Source: Leptolinea sp. UBA5203
Lineage (GTDB): Bacteria; Chloroflexota; Anaerolineae; Anaerolineales; Anaerolineaceae
Assembly (NCBI GenBank): GCA_002412765.1
Contig: DHVR01000075.1
Span: 5,282 to 69,281 of the forward strand
Reading direction: 5' to 3'
DNA: 64,000 bases
The notes beneath the pieces were generated by a model that worked only from the letters and a program-made list of their open reading frames with translations, searched no databases and was not told the origin of the DNA. The position numbers and the translations under genes were made by a program. Numbering within the stretch: the first letter of the stretch is position 1; each line of letters starts with the position of its first letter. Positions 1-8,976 of the stretch are shown here, piece by piece.

Positions 1-1458
1 TTTGATCAGATCGCTGATCAATGGGACACCTTGCGCAGCGGATACTTCCAGGAGGAAGTCCGCCAAAGCGCGCTTGCCAAAGCGTATTTACGCCCGGAAA
101 TGGTGGTTGCCGATGTGGGCGGCGGGACCGGTTTTCTTAGCGCTGGGTTGGCGCCACTGGTCAGCCGGGTACATTTACTGGACGGCTCCCCCGCCATGTT
201 GGAAGTGGCCCGCAAAAATCTGATGAGCTTTGAGAATATCACCTACCAGCAAAGTGAATCCCTGGCGCTGGAGCTTCCGGATGCCTGCATGGACGCCGTC
301 TTTGCCAACATGTACCTGCATCACTGCCCGGATCCATTGGCCGCCATTCGCGAGATGGTGCGGGTGTTGAAACCCGGCGGACGGTTAGTGATCACCGACA
401 TGGATTCCCATTCTTACGCCTGGATGAAAGAGGAAATGGCCGATGAATGGATGGGCTTTGAGCGCAATCAGATTCGCGCCTGGTTTCAGCAAGCTGATCT
501 GGTTAACACAATTGTAGATTGCACCGGCCAAAATTGCTGCGCCGAAAGTCAGGCGGACACTCCCCGCACAAAAGAAGAAAAAAGCGCCAACATCAGCGTG
601 TTTGTGGCCAGCGCCACCCGCCGCCTGAAAATGCGCGAGATGGTCAAAGAGGCCTACGGCTCTATCGCTGAATCCGGCAAAAACTGCTGTGGGGAAGCCG
701 CTCAGGAAGGAAGTAAGGTGGATTCATTGATGCAATCCTCTTCATGCTGTTCAGGTTCCAGCAGTGCTTTTTCTTGCTGCGGTCCGACCATTGATCTGAC
801 ATCAGAAATTCCAGACACTAAGAACGATTATTCCAATCAGGAGTTGCAGGCCATTCCACAGGAAGCCGGAGAAATTTCACTGGGCTGCGGAAATCCGACC
901 GCCTTCGCCAATTTAAAAGTGGGGGAGACCATCCTGGATATCGGCAGCGGTGGCGGGATTGATGCCTTCCTGGCCGCCAAGAAAGTCGGACCCAGCGGCA
1001 AGGTCATTGGCGTGGACATGACTCCTGCCATGCTGGAAAGAGCCACCGCGACTGCCAAACAATCCGGCTATGCCAATGTGGAGTTCCGTCATGGCTTCGC
1101 GGAAGCTCTGCCAGTGGATTCGGAGACCGTGGATGTGGTCATTTCCAACTGTGTTATCAATCTGTGTGAAGATAAAGCGGTGGTTTTCAACGAGATTTTC
1201 CGCACGATGAAACCTGGCGGACATCTGGAAGTCAGTGATATTGTCACCAGTACGGCTTTCTCATTGGAATCCCGCCGCAATAACGAGGGCTGGGCGGAAT
1301 GCATCACCAGTGCCCTGCCCGAACAGGAATACCTGGATTTGATTGCTCAGGCAGGTTTTACGGATATCCAGGTTAAACGCAGCATGGGCATCGCTGATCG
1401 CGATGGGGTCACCGTTTACAGCGCATACGTTTCTGCAAAAAAACCTGACAACGGTTAA
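1..1458 (+). CDS. arsM: Arsenite methyltransferase (ArsM-like), two methyltransferase domains, 5' truncated
   Basis: The frame is open from base 1, reading FDQIADQWDTLRSGYFQ, so the true start lies outside the window; a TTG at 31 is in frame but falls inside the fold. A first SAM-binding domain has its glycine loop DVGGGTGF at about base 112. A cysteine-rich linker (NCC, NCCGE, SSCCSGSS, SCCGP; about bases 530-785) leads to a second domain with ILDIGSGGG at about base 935. The second domain has the ArsM cysteines: LGCGNP, SNCVINLC and AECIT. These positions bind As(III), and ArsM transfers methyl groups from SAM to it, giving methylated and volatile species. The N-terminal domain resembles the methyltransferases that follow an ArsR helix-turn-helix in some fusions; whether one lies upstream cannot be seen. 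It converges on a GGDEF gene. Confidence 0.85.
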   Translation, partial: FDQIADQWDTLRSGYFQEEVRQSALAKAYLRPEMVVADVGGGTGFLSAGLAPLVSRVHLLDGSPAMLEVARKNLMSFENITYQQSESLALELPDACMDAVFANMYLHHCPDPLAAIREMVRVLKPGGRLVITDMDSHSYAWMKEEMADEWMGFERNQIRAWFQQADLVNTIVDCTGQNCCAESQADTPRTKEEKSANISVFVASATRRLKMREMVKEAYGSIAESGKNCCGEAAQEGSKVDSLMQSSSCCSGSSSAFSCCGPTIDLTSEIPDTKNDYSNQELQAIPQEAGEISLGCGNPTAFANLKVGETILDIGSGGGIDAFLAAKKVGPSGKVIGVDMTPAMLERATATAKQSGYANVEFRHGFAEALPVDSETVDVVISNCVINLCEDKAVVFNEIFRTMKPGGHLEVSDIVTSTAFSLESRRNNEGWAECITSALPEQEYLDLIAQAGFTDIQVKRSMGIADRDGVTVYSAYVSAKKPDNG

Positions 1459-1522
1459 AAATCTGCCTCTGATAGGGATTGTTGTTAAACAGGATCAATC
1501 TGTTTCACACTCAAATAAAGCA

Positions 1523-1552
1523 GCACCTGTTGCGAATAAACGTAACAGGTGC
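1523..1552. terminator. Bidirectional hairpin terminator between arsM and the GGDEF gene
   Basis: GCACCTGTT (1523-1531) pairs with AACAGGTGC (1544-1552), and the stem continues inward as GCG/CGT to give about 12 pairs around an AATAAA loop. It lies in the 137-base gap between two convergent genes and is followed by AT-rich sequence on both sides, so it could end both transcripts. Confidence 0.65.
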
Positions 1553-1595
1553 ATCTATAATAAATTTAGTTCACATGATGAATCCATCCGGGAAG

Positions 1596-4286
1596 CTAAG
1601 TCGCGTTATTCTCCCCGTATTTCTTGTTTTCATACATGGCCATATCAGCTTGTTTGAAGACACTATTCAAACTCGTTTCCCGACCGCCTGTGGCATAACC
1701 AATGGCAATACTTAAGCGTTCGTTTTCCGCACAAACCTGATTGTATTCATCAAATGCGACACGCACACGATCCACAGCAGATTCAGCGCTTTGACGATCC
1801 GTTTTGGGTAAAACAATGACAAATTCATCTCCGCCGATCCGGGCAACCACATCTTCAGGTCGGAAAACACCTTTTAATAAAAGCCCCGTCTGGCGCAGGC
1901 GATCATCCCCCACGCTGTGTCCAAATACATCGTTCACTCTTTTCAGGCCATTCATGTCAATGACGATCAAACTAATGGGATACAAACGGCTCGCCTGTAA
2001 CCGTTCCAGTTCCAGCTCATAATATTGGCGGTTATATAAACCAGTCAAAACATCATGCGTACTTTGATACTGCAAGCGATCTTCCATCTTTTTTCGATTG
2101 GTAATATCCCGAGCCGCCGCATAGATCAGATTGCCAACCGGTTGAGAATGCCATTCAATCCAACGATAGGAGCCATCCTTGCAGCGATAACGATTGACAA
2201 AATTCAATACTCTATTTTGTTTGGACAGTTCGGCAATGGTATCCAATGTGGGCTTCATATCCTCCGGATGAATCAATTCCAGAAAACTGTGTCCTAATAA
2301 TTCCTCACTGGAATAACCCAGTGTCTTCTCCCAGGATGGGCTGACCCGCAAAAAATAGCCGTCCGTATTGGCAATGGTTAACAAATCCGGGGTCAGGTTA
2401 AATATATTTTCCAGCTCAGTGGTTTTCTCTTGTACAATCTGCTCAGCAGCCCTGCGTTCTGTTATATTGCGTGACACCCCTAAAACAATGATTTGATCGG
2501 TAAGTTCATCTCTCAGAAAACGAGTACTGGTCTCCACCCACACAATACTCCCATCTTTACAGGGCTGTGAAACCTGATTTACATTTAGTTTTTCAACCCC
2601 TTGTAGATATTCCTGCAACGATACACGCATACATTCTTTTACGTTTGACAATGATTCGGGCGTATAAACTTCCTCAAGCGATTGCTGCATGACTTCCGAT
2701 GCCGTGTAGCCCCGTAATTGAAATACAGTTGGGCTGATATAACGAAACCGCTGGGTTTCCAAATCCATCACCCAGATTACATCCCCTGTATTTTCAGCAA
2801 TAAAGCGATAACGAGCTTCACTATCTAGCAAAGCCAATTCAGCTTGTTTTCGCTCTGTGATATCCTGAATCACGCCTGCTACCTTTATAGGTTTACCATC
2901 CGTATCTCTCACCAATTTGGCGACAGTATGAATTACACGGAGGGACTGATCGTCTGCTCGATGAATTTTATATTCCAAATCATAAGGCACTTCTTCTTTA
3001 ATTAACGCCTTCATGGCTGCATCCAACCGTGGCAGTTCTTCGGCTATTGCATACGATTGAAACAGTTTCAACGCTTTCGTACTATCCATATTTTGCAGCC
3101 CATAGACCTGATAAACATAAGCGGATGCCCATAATGCATTGTTCGACAAGTTCAACTCCCAATGCCCCACCTCGGCAATGGATTGCGCTAATATGAGTCT
3201 GGATTCACTTTCCTGTAACTCAATTTCTTTACGCTTTTGTTCGGTTACATCTTCAAACAAAAGCAGCATCCCGAATAAAATCTTCTTGCTCTCATCACAG
3301 GAAGGTTTGATGGTAATTTCCAAAAAGCGAAGTTTACCACCCAAATCCAGGTGGATTTCTTCCTTATATTCCATCGTAGCAGCACGAATTGCATCCCAGG
3401 GCAGCTGATCTGTAAGAGACGTGGGTAGTTCCAACCCTATGACTTTGGATCGGGAGATATTCAGGATTCTTTGTGCAGCCGGATTCATGTCCACCACATG
3501 TCCAAAATAATCCAACACCACCATGCCCATCGGCATGATAGTGAATACATTCTTATGCGCCATAGGTATAACGGTCAGGAAGCGGAACACAAAAATAGCT
3601 ACTGTCCAAATTAAGCCTGTCAATGCAAAACTGAAAGGGGAAATATCAATCCCTGAATTGACATTTCCATTCAGGTTATGGATTATATTCGCAAAAACTG
3701 GGATAAGTGCGCCAAATATCAGTAAGAGCGACTGATGGAAGAATAAACGCAGACGCGAGAAAGCCGACCGCAGCACCAGGATCATAGCCAAAGCAGCCAC
3801 CCCATAGGCATACCAAAATCCCAGCCAATAAAATAATCCTGGATTTCGATCAATGATAGGCAGACTTTCCTGAGCCTTATATACCAGGTTAGACCCATAC
3901 AGCCCGTGGATAGATTCAGTCCATGCTGCCAGGCAAACAAACAATGGTACTACGAGCAGCAACCCGATAAAAATCCGTCGGTTTATTTTCTTAAATATCC
4001 ACTGCACTTCATGTCCAGACCAGAAAAGGGCAAAGATCAACCAGGCAGGGGCGATCAGATTGGCACCCGGTAACGAGAAGTTGTGCCAAAACAGCGCTGC
4101 TGCATGAGTTTGACTGGCCAGTTGAAATAAATATGGCAGAACATAGGCAAATACCGCCACCAGCATGAAGGCTAAAGCCAGTGCCCCTGGCACCACCTTA
4201 CGCTGAAAAGCATACACCAGCATCGGCACATAGAGGATCGTAATGATGATCGCTGTAATCGTGATCCATAAATTCGAGATTGGCAT
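1596..4286 (-). CDS. Membrane PAS-GGDEF diguanylate cyclase
   Basis: 896 aa. Residues 1-240 contain about seven hydrophobic segments of the type found at the N-terminus of some histidine kinases (7TM sensor). Four PAS domains follow (starting about 247, 365, 490 and 610), then a GGDEF domain from about 725. The active-site motif GGDEF is intact at 818-822, and an RxxD inhibitory site (RPED, 809-812) sits exactly five residues before it, so the enzyme should make c-di-GMP from GTP and be product-inhibited. The ATG is preceded by GAGGAG. It lies 45 bases after the HD-GYP gene and is the last gene of a three-gene operon that also encodes c-di-GMP breakdown. No EAL domain is present. The ligand of the 7TM part is unknown. 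Confidence 0.9.
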   Translation of the reverse strand: MPISNLWITITAIIITILYVPMLVYAFQRKVVPGALALAFMLVAVFAYVLPYLFQLASQTHAAALFWHNFSLPGANLIAPAWLIFALFWSGHEVQWIFKKINRRIFIGLLLVVPLFVCLAAWTESIHGLYGSNLVYKAQESLPIIDRNPGLFYWLGFWYAYGVAALAMILVLRSAFSRLRLFFHQSLLLIFGALIPVFANIIHNLNGNVNSGIDISPFSFALTGLIWTVAIFVFRFLTVIPMAHKNVFTIMPMGMVVLDYFGHVVDMNPAAQRILNISRSKVIGLELPTSLTDQLPWDAIRAATMEYKEEIHLDLGGKLRFLEITIKPSCDESKKILFGMLLLFEDVTEQKRKEIELQESESRLILAQSIAEVGHWELNLSNNALWASAYVYQVYGLQNMDSTKALKLFQSYAIAEELPRLDAAMKALIKEEVPYDLEYKIHRADDQSLRVIHTVAKLVRDTDGKPIKVAGVIQDITERKQAELALLDSEARYRFIAENTGDVIWVMDLETQRFRYISPTVFQLRGYTASEVMQQSLEEVYTPESLSNVKECMRVSLQEYLQGVEKLNVNQVSQPCKDGSIVWVETSTRFLRDELTDQIIVLGVSRNITERRAAEQIVQEKTTELENIFNLTPDLLTIANTDGYFLRVSPSWEKTLGYSSEELLGHSFLELIHPEDMKPTLDTIAELSKQNRVLNFVNRYRCKDGSYRWIEWHSQPVGNLIYAAARDITNRKKMEDRLQYQSTHDVLTGLYNRQYYELELERLQASRLYPISLIVIDMNGLKRVNDVFGHSVGDDRLRQTGLLLKGVFRPEDVVARIGGDEFVIVLPKTDRQSAESAVDRVRVAFDEYNQVCAENERLSIAIGYATGGRETSLNSVFKQADMAMYENKKYGENNAT

Positions 4287-4331
4287 CCCAAAAAACTCCT
4301 CAACAAAACCCTATATTAGTTGTACCACATC

Positions 4332-7300
4332 TCAGTTCTCTAATAAACCATCATCTATCAGAAGCATCAGGAACGCATCCACAACTTGAGGATCAAAATG
4401 TTTCCCACTTTGATTTTTAATATAGTCAACAATAGCATCCTTTTCCCAGGCTGGCCGATAAGGCCGGTTACTGGACAACGCGTCCCAAACGTCAATAATA
4501 GCAAATATGCGAGCGGAAAGGGGGATGGCTTCCCCTTTCATTTTGCGAGGATAGCCACTGCCGTCCCATTTTTCATGATGGCAGTAGGGTATATCCAGTG
4601 CAGGCTTCAGGTAATCAATTTTGGAAAGCAGATTATATGCGTAAATTGGATGTTGGCGCATGATCTGCCATTCATCGTCCGTTAACGATCCAGGTTTTAG
4701 CAGAATACTATCAGGAATGCCCATCTTGCCGATGTCATGCAGCAAGGCCCCGCGTTCGATATGAATCATCTCATGCGGATTAACGTCCAACGCTTGTGCC
4801 ATGCGCAATGTCTGCTGTACCACCCTTTGGCTATGTCCGGCTGTTTCATGTTCCCGTAATTCCAAGGCGTTGGACCAGCCCTGCAAGGTAGCATCATAGG
4901 CAACATTTAATTCCGTGGCAAAGTTTTGTAACAATTCATCTGCCATTTTACGCTCAGTAACATCGGTAATGGTGGTGGCAAAGTGATTCTTTTTAGGGCT
5001 GAAAGCGCTGACACTGTACCATCGATTCAGGGAGGTTGCAAAATTCTCATAGTGCAGGGTCTCATCAAACAGTGCCACTTTTCCGTAGGCTTCAATCCAA
5101 TATTCCTCGATTTCCGGCATCACTTCCAGTACCCTCCGGCCAATCAAGTCTTCCCGCTTCAAGCCTGTTTGGCGTTCAAAAGCCGGATTCACTTCCAGAA
5201 AGCGGTAATCCATGGGTTTTCCAGCTTCATCACAGATGATCTCATGCAATGCAAAGCCCTCTTCCATTTCACTGAACAACATCCTATAGCGGTTTTCTGA
5301 AAATCGAAGGCTTTCCTCGATTAATTTACGATCGGTAACATCTCTGGCCACGCCAAACATGATGCCTTCTTCCGGATAAGGAAAGGAATTCCAGGAGAGC
5401 CATTTAATACTGCCATCCTTACAGATATAGCGATTCTCAAATTGGAAGACTTCCTGCCCGCCCACAATGCTGGATTTAATTTGTCGGGTAGGTTCCTGAT
5501 CTTCCGGGTGCACATAGGTTAACCAGGGGTTTTCGAGCAGTTCCTGTGTGCTCCAGCCGAGCGTTTTCTCCCAGGCAGGGTTCAGGACTTTGAAGTAGCC
5601 ATCAAAACCAGCCATACAGAGCATATCCAGGGAATGATTGAAAATCTTTTCACGCTCTTTGAGGACTTCTTCCATTTGCTTTCGTTCAGAAATATCACGG
5701 GTGATGGAAAGATTACAGGGCTCCCCATCAATTTCAATAATATTGGCAGACATCAGACAGGTCTTGATGCTGCCGTCTTTCATGCGAAAATCCGCCTCAA
5801 GGTTTTCCGATTTACCTGTTTCACGCAATTGGCGCAAAAGCTTCTGACGGTCATCAGGATTGACCCAGATATCAATCTCCAGGGAGGTTTTTCCTGCTAC
5901 ATCCTCAACGGTAAACCCGGTTAAGATTTGAAAGCCCTCATTAATATCCATATATAAGCCATCCGTCAGGCGATTAATCGCTATGGCATCCGGTGAAGTT
6001 TGAAAGGCTTTGGTAAATTTTTCCTCAAGCGCTTGATGTTTTTGTTCAACCTCTTTGCGATATGTAATATCCTGTGCAATCCCTGCAATCCGATGCACTT
6101 CGCCAACTTCATTTAAGACAGGATAGGTGCGCGCATTCACCCAAATCATACTGCCATCCGGTCGCACCAAACGCATTTCCCGATTATAGAACTTACCCTC
6201 TTCATATAATTCCCTTTGGGCTTCCATCATTTGCCCAATATCATCCGGGTGAATCGTATCAAAAAAGATTTCGGGACTTTCAAAAAGGGTCTGACAGGGG
6301 TGTCCCCACATCCTTTCAAAACCAGGGCTGACGTATAGAATCTTACCGGTATTCCTGTCCCGCAGCCAAAATGTCTCCTGAATATTCTCTGCCAGCTCTT
6401 GAAATCGTTCTTGACTGGAGTTCAATTCTCTTTGAACCCGGATTCGGGAAAGGGCCATATAACATTGCTGCATGAAAGATTCAATCAAGGAACTATTTAA
6501 AATTTGATCTGAACTTTTGGTGAATAGATACAGTCCACCATACACGCGTCCGCCATTCGCCAATCCAATCATATGGATGCCTTGAATAGAGAACAGTTTG
6601 GCAAGGATTCTGGCTATTGGTTTTGGGATCTCAGTGGATACAAAACCCTCGAATCCATCCGGATATTCATAGAGCTTGGTATTGGATAACATCTGTCGAA
6701 ATGGCGCAATGATTTCATATTTCTTTGCGCGAAGGTCCACTCCGATTTTCTTTATCCCCTTCTCAATCAAAGCCAGATCAATTCCCTGGATATCGGCAAC
6801 TTGCAAATATTGACAATCCGGTGTGGTTTTCATTAAGACAGCAAAAACATCCGGGGCAATTTGCGGCAATGAATCACGGATTGTATCAAACACCTGCTCT
6901 GGCCGGGTAAAGGTCGGCAGGAGTAAAGCAGAGGAAGCCAGGAACTGATACGCCATGGTTTTTTGTTCCAGCGCTTTGCGAGATTCTTCTTTCTCGGTGA
7001 TATCCATCATACTCACTGCCAAAACCCGTTTCCCAGAACGATCTTGATAATCGGTCATGAATTTTTCAGCCAGTCGTTTTGCTCCATCCTTGCGTAAATA
7101 ATAAAACTGATATTGGTGTTCATACGGCTCATGGTTAAGAAACTTGGAAAAGTTTTGCATTACAAAACCCATGGACTCCGGTGCAATCAGATTTATAAAA
7201 GAAGGAGCTGCGTAAATTTGATGTTTGGTTTGTCCACTCATGGCAATAAAAGCATCGTTTACCCAGGCGATTTTCCCGGATTCTTCGATCAAAAAAATCG

Positions 7301-8972
7301 CATTGTGGGAATATTTGGAAACCGCCTTAAAACGCTCTTCACTTTCCTTCAGGGCTTCCAATCCTTGGTTTCTGGCAGTGACATCTCTAAAAAAAGACTG
7401 GAGAACACCCTGTTCCGGGATGAAGTTCGAACTGACTTCCACTTCAAGGACGCTGCCATCCTTGCGTATGTGCTTCGTTTCAAATTGATTCGATTCTTTT
7501 TCGATGACGGACTGAATCAATTCGTGTGTTTCCGTTTCATTATTTCGACCTTTCAAGTCAAATATGGAAAGACAAAGCAATTCCTCTGAGCTGTAACCAC
7601 TCATCTGACAGTAGGCTTGATTGGTTTTGAGAATCTTGCCGTTGATATCCAGCATTAAAAATCCATCCAGCGAGGTATGGATTAGTGCTTGATGCTGTTC
7701 AGCACTCATCCGAAAAGCTTGTTCTGCCTCTCGACGCTTCACAATTTTCCAGACAGAATCCATCAGCAGAGTCAGCTGGAGAATATCCGTCTGGTTATAA
7801 TCTGCTTTCTTATTCGCTACGCCTACGACCGCCACGATTTCATGATTTACAATGATCGGGATGGTGAGAAATTTATGCAGGATGATATGACCTTCGGGAT
7901 ATCCTTTCTTTAGATGAGAAGGGGATCGATACTCATTATCTAAAATAGGTTTTCGCTGGCGGACAGCCTCTCCCCACAAACCTGTTTTAGCCAACTGATA
8001 ACAAGTTTGGGGTTCCAACACGGTACATTCCACCATGACCGCTTTAGACCAGGAATTCAGGGTGAAATCCTGGGTGTTTTCATCATAATGGTAAATGTAA
8101 CCAATGGAACTTTCAGTCAGTTCAATCGCTGCATTCAGGGTAAAATCCAACAAGTCCTGCAGGTTTTGCGCTTCGTACTGTGAAATTTCAACTAATTTTC
8201 GTAAGCGAATCTCATTTATACGGGCTTCATTTTCAGCTGCTTTCCGTTCAGAGATATCGCGAAATATGGCTTGAAATGTACCATTTTGCAATATCTTCCC
8301 AGAAATTTCAACCGAAAGGAAATCCAGCGATTTCTTCAAAAGTTCACATTCACAACGAATCTGCTTTCCTTTTGATAAACCGGACATGATCTCTTGACGG
8401 CTATGTGCCGCATTCTCAAAGGAAAGGATTTGATGAATATTAATGGTATTCAATTCTTCCGGGGTATATCCCAACATGGCTTGACCAGCCGGGTTCATCT
8501 CAATCAATACCCCCCTTTCATCTGCCTGCAAAATGCCATCTGAAGCTTGTTCCACCAGAGTATGATATCGGGCTTCACTTTGCTTAATCTGCAAATCTAA
8601 TTGATGTTTGTAAATTGCCATCTCGATTGTTGCAATCAATTCCCGCTCAGACACAGGTTTAATCAGATATCCATACGGCATAGCCAGCTTTGCTTTTTGC
8701 AGCATGGCATCCTGGGAAAAGCCGGTTAAGAAGATTATCGCCGCATCCATAGTCGCGGTTATCTGTTCCGCTGCGGAAATTCCAGTAATTTCTCCCCCCA
8801 ATTCAATATCCATGAGGATAATCGTTGGTTGCTCAACTTGAGCCACTTGGATGGCTTCTTCCCCTGTTGCAACCGGCTTCAGGACCCTGTACCCTTGCCT
8901 GGTTAGTACTTCCATCAGATGCATAGCGAGAATAGCTTCATCTTCTACAATTAAAAGGATGGGTACTGACAT
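4332..8972 (-). CDS. REC-PAS/GAF-HD-GYP response regulator, c-di-GMP phosphodiesterase
   Basis: 1546 aa. An N-terminal receiver (1-120) has the full set of active residues: E10/D11, phospho-acceptor D55, T83 and K105. It is followed by a PAS domain, a GAF domain (about 270-420), two PAS domains, a GAF-like segment and four to five further PAS domains. The C-terminal HD-GYP domain (about 1365-1540) has HD at 1412-1413, HHE at 1465-1467 and DGSGYP with GYP at 1473-1475, so the metal-dependent hydrolase that cuts c-di-GMP looks active. Its SD (GGGAG) overlaps the stop of the upstream kinase, four bases away, implying translational coupling. The likely phosphodonor is that kinase. It is very long for an HD-GYP protein because of the stacked sensors. 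Confidence 0.9.
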   Translation of the reverse strand: MSVPILLIVEDEAILAMHLMEVLTRQGYRVLKPVATGEEAIQVAQVEQPTIILMDIELGGEITGISAAEQITATMDAAIIFLTGFSQDAMLQKAKLAMPYGYLIKPVSERELIATIEMAIYKHQLDLQIKQSEARYHTLVEQASDGILQADERGVLIEMNPAGQAMLGYTPEELNTINIHQILSFENAAHSRQEIMSGLSKGKQIRCECELLKKSLDFLSVEISGKILQNGTFQAIFRDISERKAAENEARINEIRLRKLVEISQYEAQNLQDLLDFTLNAAIELTESSIGYIYHYDENTQDFTLNSWSKAVMVECTVLEPQTCYQLAKTGLWGEAVRQRKPILDNEYRSPSHLKKGYPEGHIILHKFLTIPIIVNHEIVAVVGVANKKADYNQTDILQLTLLMDSVWKIVKRREAEQAFRMSAEQHQALIHTSLDGFLMLDINGKILKTNQAYCQMSGYSSEELLCLSIFDLKGRNNETETHELIQSVIEKESNQFETKHIRKDGSVLEVEVSSNFIPEQGVLQSFFRDVTARNQGLEALKESEERFKAVSKYSHNAIFLIEESGKIAWVNDAFIAMSGQTKHQIYAAPSFINLIAPESMGFVMQNFSKFLNHEPYEHQYQFYYLRKDGAKRLAEKFMTDYQDRSGKRVLAVSMMDITEKEESRKALEQKTMAYQFLASSALLLPTFTRPEQVFDTIRDSLPQIAPDVFAVLMKTTPDCQYLQVADIQGIDLALIEKGIKKIGVDLRAKKYEIIAPFRQMLSNTKLYEYPDGFEGFVSTEIPKPIARILAKLFSIQGIHMIGLANGGRVYGGLYLFTKSSDQILNSSLIESFMQQCYMALSRIRVQRELNSSQERFQELAENIQETFWLRDRNTGKILYVSPGFERMWGHPCQTLFESPEIFFDTIHPDDIGQMMEAQRELYEEGKFYNREMRLVRPDGSMIWVNARTYPVLNEVGEVHRIAGIAQDITYRKEVEQKHQALEEKFTKAFQTSPDAIAINRLTDGLYMDINEGFQILTGFTVEDVAGKTSLEIDIWVNPDDRQKLLRQLRETGKSENLEADFRMKDGSIKTCLMSANIIEIDGEPCNLSITRDISERKQMEEVLKEREKIFNHSLDMLCMAGFDGYFKVLNPAWEKTLGWSTQELLENPWLTYVHPEDQEPTRQIKSSIVGGQEVFQFENRYICKDGSIKWLSWNSFPYPEEGIMFGVARDVTDRKLIEESLRFSENRYRMLFSEMEEGFALHEIICDEAGKPMDYRFLEVNPAFERQTGLKREDLIGRRVLEVMPEIEEYWIEAYGKVALFDETLHYENFATSLNRWYSVSAFSPKKNHFATTITDVTERKMADELLQNFATELNVAYDATLQGWSNALELREHETAGHSQRVVQQTLRMAQALDVNPHEMIHIERGALLHDIGKMGIPDSILLKPGSLTDDEWQIMRQHPIYAYNLLSKIDYLKPALDIPYCHHEKWDGSGYPRKMKGEAIPLSARIFAIIDVWDALSSNRPYRPAWEKDAIVDYIKNQSGKHFDPQVVDAFLMLLIDDGLLEN

Positions 8973-8976
8973 CGAT

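Noticed and set aside
7113..7589. 158-codon open frame antisense to the HD-GYP gene
   Set aside because: It lies wholly inside a well-supported gene and has no recognisable motif.
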